A DNA stretch of 64,000 bases from Caryophanales bacterium (GTDB taxonomy: Bacteria > Bacillota > Bacilli > Bacillales > Amphibacillaceae): contig JARIBO010000008.1 of NCBI GenBank assembly GCA_029257405.1, positions 37,266 through 101,265 on the forward strand, given 5' to 3'. Under the pieces are notes generated by a model, which ran no database searches, was not told the DNA's origin, and saw nothing but the letters and a program-made list of their open reading frames with translations. Position numbers and translations under genes: made by a program. Of the stretch, positions 52,166-62,074 are shown in pieces; positions within the stretch are counted from its first letter, which is position 1, and each line of letters starts with the position of its first letter.

Positions 52166-53221
52166 TTATATTGTTTGCATCAACTGAATCATTGGCCACA
52201 TTAATGTGGCATAGATAAACACAATAAATAATGCAATGAGCACAAAAAATACGGGTTGTACTCTTTGAATGAATGTATCAGTTTTCAATTTTATTTGATC
52301 ATTAATTTGTTCACTATAAACACTTAAATCTCTTTCTAATAATTGTGAATCGATATTAGCATCAAATATTTGCGCTATATTTAATTCTAAAAAATACAAA
52401 TTCATAATTAAATAACTTAAGTTTTCACCATTACTTAATTGTTTAATCATTAATTTTGAATAATTGTTAATGATTAAATTTTCCTTTTGCATTGATAAGT
52501 GTTTAAGAATCGTTTTTAATGAGATACCTGTTTTTAAAAACATGCTCATTTGTAGTGAAAAATAGTAAGACGTTTGTAATCTCAATAAACTTCGAAAAAG
52601 AGGAATTTTTTGATAGATTCTCAGTAATTGTTCGATATCCAATTTTTTTTGAACTTTCTTAAAAAGAAACCATATTATAATTAAGACAATTGTCATAATT
52701 ATAAAAACACTACTTAACACATCTATAATCATAATCGAATAAACAACAGATTTTGCTGAATCACTATCCATTAGAAAAAAATTAGTAAAGGAAGGTAAGA
52801 CAAATTGTTTGATGATGATTAGTATGATGAAGAAAAAAACAAATAGTATAAAAGGATATTTTATTGTTTGTTTAATTTTTGCTACGTTTTTAATTCGATA
52901 AGCGTACATTTCTTGGCATTTTTCAATCGTTTGGACTAAATCATTATTCACTTTAACAAATGACATATAAGTGACTATTGTTGGGTGAAAATTTAACTTT
53001 GCAAAAGTCTCTTCTATAGGTAATCCTTCTGTTAAAGATTTACTAAATTTTTGAGCAATCGGTTTTAAATTAGGATCCCACTCCATTTTATTTAATGATT
53101 CTAATAAAGGATAACCATAAGATAAAAATCGATACAAACGTTCTAGAAAATAATTTTGTTCTATTTCTGACAGTTTATGATGATTTTTATTAAACAATTT
53201 TTTCTTTAGGAATGAAACCAT
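52166..53221 (-). CDS. comGB: competence type II secretion inner-membrane protein ComGB
   Basis: GspF-like membrane protein, overlapping comGA. Confidence 0.92.
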   Translation of the reverse strand: MVSFLKKKLFNKNHHKLSEIEQNYFLERLYRFLSYGYPLLESLNKMEWDPNLKPIAQKFSKSLTEGLPIEETFAKLNFHPTIVTYMSFVKVNNDLVQTIEKCQEMYAYRIKNVAKIKQTIKYPFILFVFFFIILIIIKQFVLPSFTNFFLMDSDSAKSVVYSIMIIDVLSSVFIIMTIVLIIIWFLFKKVQKKLDIEQLLRIYQKIPLFRSLLRLQTSYYFSLQMSMFLKTGISLKTILKHLSMQKENLIINNYSKLMIKQLSNGENLSYLIMNLYFLELNIAQIFDANIDSQLLERDLSVYSEQINDQIKLKTDTFIQRVQPVFFVLIALFIVFIYATLMWPMIQLMQTI

Positions 53222-54176
53222 AAAGATATGCCTTCTTTCTTAGTTCTTTAAATGATAAAAATTTAAACTCGTCTGTTTTTTCTTTTTTTAAATGAGGTGA
53301 AATTATTTCAGCAATAGCAGCTCTTCTTTTATAACCTTTAATTTTATTAAGTAAAATTAATTCAAGCGAGATAACTGATTTAACTGTTTGATTAATTTCA
53401 AGTTCAGAAATACCTATTTCCTTTAAACGATCTAAAGTACCTTTTGCGTTATTTGCATGAATCGTTGTCAAAACAAGATGTCCTGTTAATGCTGCCCGAA
53501 AAGCATATTTTGCAGTTAATGCATCTCTTATCTCTCCTAATAAAATAACGTCGGGGTCATGTCTTAAAATGGCTTTTAAACCACTTTCATAGTTAATCTG
53601 AGCAGTGTTATTAATTTGAATTTGAATAACGTCTGTTAAATTTCTTTCTATTGGATCTTCTAAAGTGATTATTTGGGAGTTTTTGGTTTCGAGTAATTTT
53701 TCAATTAAACTATACATTAGAGTTGTTTTACCTGACCCAGTAGATCCTGAGAATATAATAAGCCCTGAAGTTAATGATAAAAGTTCTGTTATTTTTTCAT
53801 GTTGAAAAGGGAATAAACAAAGTTCATCTATAGAGTATCGTTTTGTTTGAGGTAAAATCCTAATTGTTAAACTTTCAGTGTATTTAACCGGTAACGTAGA
53901 TAATCTCAAAGAATATTGATGATTCTTATATTTATAATCAAGCGCTCCATCTTGAGGTCTAAATGATTCACCAATATCCATTGAAGCGGAGAATTTCAAA
54001 TGGAGCAAAATAACAGTATATTGTTTAAAACTAATTTTCTTTTTTAATTGCCTCATTCCATTAATTCGATAAAAAACTTTAACTGAATCTTCTTCAACAT
54101 AAAAATGAATATCTGAAGCGGTTTCGTTGAAAGCAATAATTAAAATGTTTTTTATTATTTTTTCAGCATTGTTCAT
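53190..54176 (-). CDS. comGA: competence ATPase ComGA
   Basis: FSGSTGSGKTTLMYSLIEKL Walker A; ILLGEIRDALTAKYAFRAALTGHLVLTTIHANNA. Confidence 0.96.
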   Translation of the reverse strand: MNNAEKIIKNILIIAFNETASDIHFYVEEDSVKVFYRINGMRQLKKKISFKQYTVILLHLKFSASMDIGESFRPQDGALDYKYKNHQYSLRLSTLPVKYTESLTIRILPQTKRYSIDELCLFPFQHEKITELLSLTSGLIIFSGSTGSGKTTLMYSLIEKLLETKNSQIITLEDPIERNLTDVIQIQINNTAQINYESGLKAILRHDPDVILLGEIRDALTAKYAFRAALTGHLVLTTIHANNAKGTLDRLKEIGISELEINQTVKSVISLELILLNKIKGYKRRAAIAEIISPHLKKEKTDEFKFLSFKELRKKAYLYGFIPKEKIV

Positions 54177-54212
54177 AATAAATCACCTCCTTTTGAAATG
54201 CTCTACTGTCAT

Positions 54213-54239
54213 ATTCGCAGGAGATAGACTTATTCCTTT
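54213..54239 (-). promoter_or_regulatory. sigma-H-type promoter candidate upstream of comGA
   Basis: Minus strand AAAGGAATA (-35)-AGTCTATCTCC (11 nt)-TGCGAAT (-10); fits RnAGGAwWW-N11/12-RnnGAAT except R at first -10 position. Confidence 0.6.
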
Positions 54240-54255
54240 TTATTTTACAAAAATA

Positions 54256-54287
54256 AAAAAGTAGGAGAATGATATCTCCTACTTTTT
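54256..54287 (-). terminator. terminator of MBL-fold hydrolase gene
   Basis: AAAAAGTAGGAGA...TCTCCTACTTTTT. Confidence 0.8.
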
Positions 54288-54918
54288 AAAATTGATTCGT
54301 ATATGGGTTAGTTGTTTTTTCAATTCCAATAGTCGTTGATGTTCCGTGTCCTGGGTAAACCGTAAAATCTTCTGGCAATTTATATAATTTATTCATAATA
54401 CTATGAGCAAGTTCATCTATACTGCCATCGGGTAGATCTGTTCGCCCAATTCCGTGGTGAAATAAAACGTCCCCACTAACTACTAAATTATATTCCTTGA
54501 AAACAAAAGATATACTTCCTGGTGAATGACCTGGCGTATGAATGATATCAAATTCAAAAACATCTATTTTATGGTGCCCTTCATTTAATAGTTTTTCCGG
54601 TTTCGATGTTTTTATTCCTTCATTGGGACCTAAAAATAAGAGTGATCTATTTAACTCTGGGGTTTCTAACCAATCTTTTTCAAGCTCATGCATATAAACA
54701 TCTACTTGGTGAGTTTTTCTTAATTGATCTAATCCACCGATGTGATCAAAATGAGCATGCGTTAACAAAATTGCTTTTAAATCTAATCCTTCTTTTTCTA
54801 AATAATCTGTAATTATATGTGATTCCCCACCTGGATCAATTACTAATGCTCGATCATCTTTTGAAAGAACATAACAATTTGTACCGAGTGGACCAAGTGA
54901 AAATGTATTGACTTTCAT
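54286..54918 (-). CDS. MBL-fold metallo-hydrolase (YqgX/glyoxalase II-like)
   Basis: LTHAHFDHIGGLDQLR; HTPGHSPGSISF; YPGHGTSTTIG. Confidence 0.95.
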   Translation of the reverse strand: MKVNTFSLGPLGTNCYVLSKDDRALVIDPGGESHIITDYLEKEGLDLKAILLTHAHFDHIGGLDQLRKTHQVDVYMHELEKDWLETPELNRSLLFLGPNEGIKTSKPEKLLNEGHHKIDVFEFDIIHTPGHSPGSISFVFKEYNLVVSGDVLFHHGIGRTDLPDGSIDELAHSIMNKLYKLPEDFTVYPGHGTSTTIGIEKTTNPYTNQF

Positions 54919-55098
54919 TTTAATATTACCCCCATGATAAAATAATTATATTTGTTTATAAGCTGGAATGAATAATGCTCGACAAATCTTCTTCAATATT
55001 ATAGAATGATAATTAGTTGTACAGTTACATACTAATACAAATATATTTCTATTAGCAACCTTTTGTGTTTTAGAATTACATAAGGAGGATGTAAGAAT

Positions 55099-55278
55099 AT
55101 GATCTTAGCAATTATACTTTTAATCGTAGCATTACTTGCAGTTGTTTCTGTGTTCCGTCAAGTTAAATTTAAGAACTATTTTGCTTTAGGTTTTTCAGCG
55201 CTTGCGGCACTTAGCTTTGGCTTTTTCTCAGTTATGACAATTGTATGTGAATTAACTAGTGCTGGTATTTGTGCTTAA
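55099..55278 (+). CDS. DUF2759 family small membrane protein
   Basis: MILAIILLIVALLAVVSVFRQVKFKNYFALGFSALAALSFGFFSVMTIVCELTSAGICA (59 aa) with AAGGAGG RBS; missing from supplied ORF track. Confidence 0.8.
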   Translation: MILAIILLIVALLAVVSVFRQVKFKNYFALGFSALAALSFGFFSVMTIVCELTSAGICA

Positions 55279-55300
55279 AATAAGAAAGCAACTAATGTTT

Positions 55301-55332
55301 AAAAGCTATCATTAATAAAATGATAGCTTTTT
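55301..55332. terminator. bidirectional terminator
   Basis: AAAAGCTATCATT...AATGATAGCTTTTTT-like inverted repeat. Confidence 0.75.
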
Positions 55333-55532
55333 TAATTTTCTTTTTTTAACAGTCTACGTTCTTTTCTAATAATAAGTATGAATTTTAAATACAAGTCATT
55401 CTCTATAAAAGAATTTTCCTTTAATTCTTTTAACTCTTCTTCAATTAAATCGAGATCCAAAGATTTATCTTTCGTATAGATAAATGAATTATATCTTCTC
55501 AAGTACTCTCTTACTTCATACATTCTACTCAT
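55332..55532 (-). CDS. YqgQ family (DUF910) protein
   Basis: MSRMYEVREYLRRYNSFIYTKDKSLDLDLIEEELKEL; start reassigned. Confidence 0.85.
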   Translation of the reverse strand: MSRMYEVREYLRRYNSFIYTKDKSLDLDLIEEELKELKENSFIENDLYLKFILIIRKERRLLKKEN

Positions 55533-55536
55533 AAAA

Positions 55537-57066
55537 TCACTCTTTACTTTGTTTGATTTTTTCATACATTTCTTTAAATCTGTCTTGATCACTAGTTTGA
55601 CTCATTGCTCTATCGATATTTTCTTCAGCTTTATTAATTTCGCCTTTTTCATAATAAACGATTGCAAGATTATAATAAGCTTCAGGGAAATGGGGTTTTT
55701 GTTTTATACTTTTTTCTAAATCTGCTTGGGCTTGGTTTAGTTTATTGAGTTCAATATTTGCATACGCCCGTTGGAATAATAAATCTGCATCAAAATCGCT
55801 AGAATTTTTTAATCCTTTTGTTGCATAATCAATAGCCGCAACATATTCTTCACTTTTTATACTTTCTTCAGTTTGCATTAACAAGTATAAAGGATCTTTC
55901 TCATTCGAATCAATACCATAGAGTAATAACCCTGCAATAATTGCTATATAAACAAACAGAGAAAGAAATGATATTTTATAATTTTTCTTCTTTGGTAAAC
56001 TAACTATTGCTGAAGCTATAAAGCCGGTAATTAATCCGCCTAAGTGAGCTCCCATATCAATATTAGGTATTAATATACCTATAAACAAATTAAGCACTAA
56101 AATAAAAATAACGTTTCTTCCCATTGTTTGAAAAAAGAGTTTTTTGTAATTTACTCCAAAATAGAGTAACGCACCAAATAATCCAAATAATGCGCCAGAA
56201 GCTCCTGCGGAAACACTTGAAGAAAGTGCAAAACTAGTCATACTTCCACCTATTCCCGATAAAAAATAAATGAATAAAAAGCGTCTTGACCCATATATTC
56301 GTTCAAGAAGTACACCTAAAAAATAAAGTGCTAACATATTCATAAATAAATGTAATAGCCCTATATGCAAAAACATTGAAGTAATTGCTCTCCACCACTC
56401 ACCATCTATCATCGCTGGATTATATTTAGCTCCTAATTCTATTAGGTTTGGGATATCAGTGCTTCCACCTCTAGTTTCTAATAAAATAAATAGAAAGACA
56501 TTAATTGCAATGATTAAAAAAGTTAGTAATGGCTTTCCATATGAGAATATTTCTTCAATATCTTTTCTTTGTTTAGTAACATTATTTATCAAAATCTTCT
56601 TTTGATCTTTAGTTATTTCTTCTCCAAAATATTCTTGTTCTATATATTGAGCTTGAATTTTTTTATTTAATCTGTTAATTTCTTCAGTTATATTCTCATT
56701 TGTTATATAAAATACAGACATATTATAAATTAATTCATCTTCAAGCTTTAGTGGTTTTAGTAGATCTTTCCAGTCGTCAACAGGCTCTAAATCAGTTATA
56801 TAAATATTTTTAATATTAATGATTTTATGAGTATATGATTTTTTCATTGATCTAGCTCTTTGAAAAACTAAAGCCATATCGGACTTTAATCGGTTTTTCC
56901 AATCTAATCTTTTATTAACAATTCTAATAATACTCTCTGTTTTATCAATTTCTTTTGTTAGCCAAATTTCACTTTCTTTAATATTCATATATAAAACATT
57001 ATATTTTTTTTCGCTCACAAGATAAGTAGATAGGTCGTACATGAGAGATTCTTGTTTTAACTGCAT
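55537..57066 (-). CDS. rhomboid family intramembrane serine protease with TPR repeats (GluP/YqgP-like)
   Basis: GASGALFGLFGA catalytic Ser, HLGGLITG, C-terminal TPRs. Confidence 0.94.
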   Translation of the reverse strand: MQLKQESLMYDLSTYLVSEKKYNVLYMNIKESEIWLTKEIDKTESIIRIVNKRLDWKNRLKSDMALVFQRARSMKKSYTHKIINIKNIYITDLEPVDDWKDLLKPLKLEDELIYNMSVFYITNENITEEINRLNKKIQAQYIEQEYFGEEITKDQKKILINNVTKQRKDIEEIFSYGKPLLTFLIIAINVFLFILLETRGGSTDIPNLIELGAKYNPAMIDGEWWRAITSMFLHIGLLHLFMNMLALYFLGVLLERIYGSRRFLFIYFLSGIGGSMTSFALSSSVSAGASGALFGLFGALLYFGVNYKKLFFQTMGRNVIFILVLNLFIGILIPNIDMGAHLGGLITGFIASAIVSLPKKKNYKISFLSLFVYIAIIAGLLLYGIDSNEKDPLYLLMQTEESIKSEEYVAAIDYATKGLKNSSDFDADLLFQRAYANIELNKLNQAQADLEKSIKQKPHFPEAYYNLAIVYYEKGEINKAEENIDRAMSQTSDQDRFKEMYEKIKQSKE

Positions 57067-57083
57067 AAGACACCTCCCTTTTA

Positions 57084-57650
57084 TTATATTTTCACTTTAA
57101 TAATATTTTTATCTGTTATTAAGTAGTCTACATTTATATCATATTGATTTATAGGTATTTGTTCAATTAATTGAAAGTCAGCTAATAATGCAACTTTATT
57201 GTTATTAAAATCATTTAAATAACGATCAAAATAACCTTTTCCAAAACCAATACGATAACCATTTTTATCAAATACAACACCTGGTACAATCATTAAATCT
57301 ATTGTAGACTTTTCATAATATTTTTCATTTGTTTGGCTAATCGGTTCATATATTTTATAATTGCCTTCTTTTAAATCTTTTAAGCTATTAATTAAATAAA
57401 ATTTCATTGTATATGTCAAATCATTTGTTACAGGTATCACTACTTTTTTATTTTCTTTCCATGCTTGTTTTATAATTTCATATGTATCCCATTCTGGTTT
57501 ATAACTTAAAGTAACCCCAATAACTTGAGATTCATTCCATAGTTTTGAATTGAATAAGTTTTTATGGATATGGTCATTAATTGATTGTTTTGTTTCAATT
57601 GATAATCCATTTAATTTTTCTAGCATAGCTTTTCGGAGATGATGTTTCAT
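57084..57650 (-). CDS. 5-formyltetrahydrofolate cyclo-ligase
   Basis: DLMIVPGVVFDKNGYRIGFGKGYFDRYL. Confidence 0.95.
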   Translation of the reverse strand: MKHHLRKAMLEKLNGLSIETKQSINDHIHKNLFNSKLWNESQVIGVTLSYKPEWDTYEIIKQAWKENKKVVIPVTNDLTYTMKFYLINSLKDLKEGNYKIYEPISQTNEKYYEKSTIDLMIVPGVVFDKNGYRIGFGKGYFDRYLNDFNNNKVALLADFQLIEQIPINQYDINVDYLITDKNIIKVKI

Positions 57651-57726
57651 TTTTTAATTCCTCCTTTTCAAATAATATAAACAAAAAACTCCTACCATAA
57701 AAAAGATAAGAGTTTAAAGTTTATGT

Positions 57727-57879
57727 TTATTTTTTAGATTCACGATGCAATGTATGCTTTCTTAAACGCGGAGAGTACTTCATTAACTCAACACGATCTG
57801 TGTTATTACGATTGTTTTTAGTCGTGATATAATTTCTGTCTTTAGTTTCTGTACATTCTAATGTGATATTGACACGCAT
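57727..57879 (-). CDS. rpmG: 50S ribosomal protein L33 (Zn-free, non-CxxC type)
   Basis: [50 protein letters not shown]; missing from ORF track. Confidence 0.95.
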   Translation of the reverse strand: MRVNITLECTETKDRNYITTKNNRNNTDRVELMKYSPRLRKHTLHRESKK

Positions 57880-58033
57880 TTTTATCCCTCCAAACGAATC
57901 TTAATTTCTTTACTTTACTCCCTAATAATAACAAAACAATTACAATCAAGCAACAATCTTGTTATATTCTTATTATATAATAGAATTATTGTCTACATAG
58001 TAGTAGTATATAATAAGATTGGAGGTAAAGTCT

Positions 58034-58372
58034 ATGTTATACATTATAATAACCCTTGCGACAATAGCAATCATTTTATTCGTTTCTTCATTCTTTATGA
58101 ATGATCGATTTGCTAATATTGAAAAATTAGTTGAAGAACAATCAATTAAGACTTCCCAAGATGTTTTTGCATTAAAAAGAAAACTGACTGATTTAGATGA
58201 AAGAATTCAAACTAATGCATATGTCATTGATCGTACGGGTTTAGCTGATCAAACACCTTTAGTGACCCAAAAAGTATATCATCTATATCAACAGGGATTA
58301 TCTTATGAAGATATCGCTAATAGAACTGAATTAACTGTTGATGAAATAGAGTTAATCATAAAAAATAATTAG
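58034..58372 (+). CDS. hypothetical membrane-anchored protein with C-terminal HTH-like region
   Basis: N-terminal TM, coiled coil, C-terminal GLSYEDIANRTELTVDEIELIIKNN; GGAGG RBS. Confidence 0.7.
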   Translation: MLYIIITLATIAIILFVSSFFMNDRFANIEKLVEEQSIKTSQDVFALKRKLTDLDERIQTNAYVIDRTGLADQTPLVTQKVYHLYQQGLSYEDIANRTELTVDEIELIIKNN

Positions 58373-58390
58373 TTTCAAGGGAGTGTCAAG

Positions 58391-58957
58391 ATGAATCTGG
58401 TTTTACGTTATTTTTCTTTAGGGCTTTTTATTGCAAGTCTAATAATTTTCGTCTTTTTTTACTACTTTAATGAACCTGAAATTAATGCAAATGACTTCAC
58501 AACTGAAGAATTAATTGAGTTAATTGAAGATAAAGATTACCGAGTAATTACTGAAAAAGAATATATTTCTTATACAGTAAATGAAGATGCTGAAAAGAAA
58601 GAAAAAGAGAAAAAGGCAAAAGAGAAAGAAGCGAAAGAGAAAAAAGAAAAAGAGAAAGAAGCGAAAGAAAAGAAAAAGAAAGAGAAAGAAGCAAAAGAGA
58701 AAAAAGCGAATGAAAAGAAAGAGAAAGAAGAAAAAAAGAAAAAAGATGATGTTCAAAATTATACATTAACTATAAAAAATGGCATGTCTTCACAAGATGT
58801 ATCTAAATTACTATACGAGAAGAAAATCATTAAAGATGCTAATAAATTTTCAGCATACTTACAAAAAAATGATTATAGTCAAAAATTAAAGCCTGGTAAA
58901 TTTAAATTAAAGAGTGACATGTCTGAAAAAGAAATAGCTAAAGCAATAAGTAAATAA
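58391..58957 (+). CDS. membrane-anchored K/E-rich coiled-coil protein with C-terminal YceG/MltG LysM-like domain
   Basis: TM, then KEKEAKEKK repeats, then YTLTIKNGMSSQDVSKLLYEKKIIKDANKFSAYLQKNDYSQKLKPGKFKL. Confidence 0.7.
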   Translation: MNLVLRYFSLGLFIASLIIFVFFYYFNEPEINANDFTTEELIELIEDKDYRVITEKEYISYTVNEDAEKKEKEKKAKEKEAKEKKEKEKEAKEKKKKEKEAKEKKANEKKEKEEKKKKDDVQNYTLTIKNGMSSQDVSKLLYEKKIIKDANKFSAYLQKNDYSQKLKPGKFKLKSDMSEKEIAKAISK

Positions 58958-58966
58958 ATTTATTGT

Positions 58967-59003
58967 GATTCCACTATCGTTTAAAACGATGGTGGAATTT
59001 TTT
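58967..59003 (+). terminator. terminator
   Basis: ATTCCACTATCGTTTAAAACGATGGTGGAATTTTTT. Confidence 0.8.
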
Positions 59004-59011
59004 ATATATAA

Positions 59012-59052
59012 AAGAGATCTTACTCCTATTATTTTAGGAACTAAGATCTCTT
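59012..59052 (-). terminator. terminator of PBP gene
   Basis: AAGAGATCTTA...TAAGATCTCTT. Confidence 0.6.
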
Positions 59053-59074
59053 ATAATGACTCTTTATCTCTTGT

Positions 59075-61123
59075 TTATTCTTGTTTCATATCAAAGTAAG
59101 CATCCATGAGTTTTGTGCCTATAGCATGGTTAATTGGAACAGCTGCGCTTCTTTGTTTAGCAAGGTTAGGCACGAGGACAGCAAATGCTATTTCAGGATC
59201 ATCATAGGGTGCATAACCTATGAGTGATAAATTTTCTGTTTCTGCAATCAATTTTCCGTCTTTATAGATTAAATTTTCTGCAGTACCAGTTTTTCCAGCA
59301 GGATTATAATATTTACCTGCCCAGTAACGTGAACCTGTTCCACCAGGCGATTGAAATGCGCCACGAAATCCTTTTTGAATTCTATTTATTTCATTTTCAG
59401 TGATGTTCATTTTATTTAAAACTTCAGTTTCATTTGATTTATATAGTGATCCTATTTTTTTGTCTGGCGATGGGTGATGAATATCTTTTACTATGTGTGG
59501 CTTTACACGATAACCATCATTTGCAATGGTAGATACATATTGAGCTAATTGTAAGGTTGTATATGTATCATATTGCCCAATAGCAAAGTCAAGTACTTGA
59601 CCCCCTATAGGATTTGATCCAACAACCCCAGTTGCTTCATAAGGATAGTCAATACCAGTTTTAACACCTAAACCTGTTTGATTAAATGCATTTCTTAATT
59701 CTTGAATCCCACCTGTTGTAAAAGATAATTTCGCATTATCAGGAAATGGGTGTCTCATCTCCCCACTTAACTGCATTGCTATATAAAACATATAAACGTT
59801 AGAAGAACGTCTTAGAGCGTCCATGTCATTAACTGCGCCTAATGTCCCTACAGATGATTTCGAAGCACTTCCAGCAATTCTAAGTGGCCTATCAATAAAT
59901 ACAGTTCCAGGTGAAATAATATTATTTTCAAATCCAGCTGCAACTGTGGCTCCTTTTATTGTTGATCCTGGTAAATGTGTGTCAAATAAAGTTTTAACAC
60001 CTATATCTTCATACTTTCTGTTTTTTCGGTTATATGTTTGTCCACTTAAAGCTAATATTTCTCCTGTTTTAGGATTCATAACAACTGCCATAGCATCATC
60101 TAGGTGTGGACTTCCTCCTACATTATTTTTAAGTTCATTACGAACAATATCATCTACTTTTTTCTGATAATCCATATCAATTGAAAGAACTAAATCTTTT
60201 CCTCTTTCTCCCTCAACGAGGATATCGCTAGAAAGTACTTCACCTTTTTTAGTCGTTGTGTATTGTATTTGCTCTTTTCTACCTCTTAAGTACTCTTCGT
60301 ATTGTTCTTCTAAACCACTTTTACCTACTCTGTCATTTCGATTATAACCACGAGACATAAAATATTCTTCTTTTTCTCCAGGTATCCCTTCTTTTTCAGT
60401 CGTTATAGCACCAACAAATGTTTTAAATGTATCTTTATATAAATAATCTCGCTCCCAGTCTGTCGTAGCATTAATTCCTGGTAATTCGCTAAGATTTTCT
60501 GCAATTCGAGCATACTCTTCTACACTAATATTTTCATTTTTAATGATATGTGGTGTTAAAGAATAGGCTTTATCTAACTCTGATTTTATTGCAATTATTG
60601 GGTATTCTTCTTTTGTGATTGTTTCTATATCTTCATCAGTTATTCTCTCCAATGTTAAATCATAAAGTTCAACATTTTCTAGTTCTTTTTTTTCAGTATC
60701 ATTAGTTAATTCTAATGCTTCTTCTTCATGTATCAAATACCAATACTCTTTTTTCTCTCTAGATGTAATATTTTCGATTTTCTTTTTATCTAATTGAATG
60801 TAATCAACTAATGTTTTCGCTAACTCTAATTTATCTTCTGATTGAACACCTTTAGGAGGAGTATAAGTAATTGAATAGAGTGGGTTATTAGTTACAATTG
60901 GCTTATGGTTTTTATCATAAATAAGTCCTCTTGGTACTGGGACTTTTGTAACATCATCTATAGTGCGGTCAATTTCTTTTTGATATGCTTCTCCTTCTAA
61001 TATTTGGACAATTCCTAATTGGACAACTAAAAGAGCAAACATGATAAATACAACAAAGAAAAATATATTTAATCTAAAAGGTATTTTTAACCTGCTTTTA
61101 TTATCACTCGTTTTATTTTTCAC
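59075..61123 (-). CDS. class B penicillin-binding protein (transpeptidase, PBP3/PbpA-like)
   Basis: PGSTIKGATVAAGFE (SxxK), SSNVYMF (SxN), GKTGTAEN (KTG). Confidence 0.95.
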   Translation of the reverse strand: MKNKTSDNKSRLKIPFRLNIFFFVVFIMFALLVVQLGIVQILEGEAYQKEIDRTIDDVTKVPVPRGLIYDKNHKPIVTNNPLYSITYTPPKGVQSEDKLELAKTLVDYIQLDKKKIENITSREKKEYWYLIHEEEALELTNDTEKKELENVELYDLTLERITDEDIETITKEEYPIIAIKSELDKAYSLTPHIIKNENISVEEYARIAENLSELPGINATTDWERDYLYKDTFKTFVGAITTEKEGIPGEKEEYFMSRGYNRNDRVGKSGLEEQYEEYLRGRKEQIQYTTTKKGEVLSSDILVEGERGKDLVLSIDMDYQKKVDDIVRNELKNNVGGSPHLDDAMAVVMNPKTGEILALSGQTYNRKNRKYEDIGVKTLFDTHLPGSTIKGATVAAGFENNIISPGTVFIDRPLRIAGSASKSSVGTLGAVNDMDALRRSSNVYMFYIAMQLSGEMRHPFPDNAKLSFTTGGIQELRNAFNQTGLGVKTGIDYPYEATGVVGSNPIGGQVLDFAIGQYDTYTTLQLAQYVSTIANDGYRVKPHIVKDIHHPSPDKKIGSLYKSNETEVLNKMNITENEINRIQKGFRGAFQSPGGTGSRYWAGKYYNPAGKTGTAENLIYKDGKLIAETENLSLIGYAPYDDPEIAFAVLVPNLAKQRSAAVPINHAIGTKLMDAYFDMKQE

Positions 61124-61194
61124 TTAATTTCCTCTATTCTTATCTAAATTAACTCTGGCTATATTATACTTCTATCTAGTAAGTTAATTCAAAT

Positions 61195-61226
61195 AAAAAA
61201 ACACGAGATTTTTAAATCTCGTGTTT
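61195..61226 (-). terminator. terminator of sodA
   Basis: AAACACGAGATTTTTAAATCTCGTGTTT. Confidence 0.8.
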
Positions 61227-61231
61227 AAGCC

Positions 61232-61843
61232 TTACTTAGCTTCGTTATAATTTTTATCTACTTCGTCCCAATTAACAACTTCCCAGAATTTCTGTGCATA
61301 TTCTGGACGTCTGTTTTGGTAATTAAGGTAGTAAGCATGCTCCCATACATCTAAACCTAATATTGGTGTCTTACCTTCCATAATTGGTGAATCTTGGTTC
61401 GGCGTACTCATAATCTCTAGTTCACCATTATTTACTACTAACCAAGCCCAACCTGAACCAAAACGTGCTGCTGCAGCTTTTTGGAATTCTTCTTTGAATG
61501 CATCAAAGCTACCAAATTTAGCGTCAATCTTCTCAGCAACTTCGCCTTTAGGATTACCTCCACCATTTGGTGAAAGAACTTTCCAGAATAAACTGTGGTT
61601 TGCATGTCCTCCACCGTGATTACGAACTGGCGTACGGATTTCTTCAGGAAGTGAATCTATACTTGTAAGTAATTCTTCTAAGTTTTTATCTTGAAGATCA
61701 CTATGACCCTCAAGTGCACCATTTAATCCTTGTACGTAAGTGTTATGGTGTTTTGTGTGGTGAATATTCATTGTTTCCTTATCAATTGTTGGCTCTAAAG
61801 CATCATATGCATAAGGTAATTCAGGTAATTCAAACTTTGACAT
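61232..61843 (-). CDS. sodA: superoxide dismutase [Mn/Fe]
   Basis: [52 protein letters not shown]. Confidence 0.97.
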   Translation of the reverse strand: MSKFELPELPYAYDALEPTIDKETMNIHHTKHHNTYVQGLNGALEGHSDLQDKNLEELLTSIDSLPEEIRTPVRNHGGGHANHSLFWKVLSPNGGGNPKGEVAEKIDAKFGSFDAFKEEFQKAAAARFGSGWAWLVVNNGELEIMSTPNQDSPIMEGKTPILGLDVWEHAYYLNYQNRRPEYAQKFWEVVNWDEVDKNYNEAK

Positions 61844-61963
61844 AAATAAACCTCTCCTTTAATTTTAATTTGTAATGTGGTAGTAAGGATAATAAAGCAT
61901 CCTTAACTCTAAGGTTATCAAACCAATTGTTTCTGTGCAAGCTTTTAGTTTAAATAAGCAAAT

Positions 61964-61993
61964 AAAAAACCCAAGCATGTATGCTTGGGTTTT
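61964..61993 (-). terminator. terminator of tRNA cluster
   Basis: AAAACCCAAGCATGTATGCTTGGGTTTT. Confidence 0.8.
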
Positions 61994-61997
61994 ACTA

Positions 61998-62070
61998 TGG
62001 CTCAAGACGGAATCGAACCGCCGACACAAGGATTTTCAGTCCTTTGCTCTACCGACTGAGCTATTGAGCC
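61998..62070 (-). tRNA. tRNA-Phe (GAA)
   Basis: GGCTCAATAGCTCAGTCGGTAGAGCAAAGGACTGAAAATCC...GGTTCGATTCC...TTGAGCCA. Confidence 0.95.
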
Positions 62071-62074
62071 GATA

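Noticed and set aside
58520-58769. Phe/Leu-rich minus ORFs and Lys/Arg-only plus ORF over the K/E repeat
   Set aside because: These are out-of-frame shadows of the A/G-rich K/E codon repeat in the plus-strand gene.
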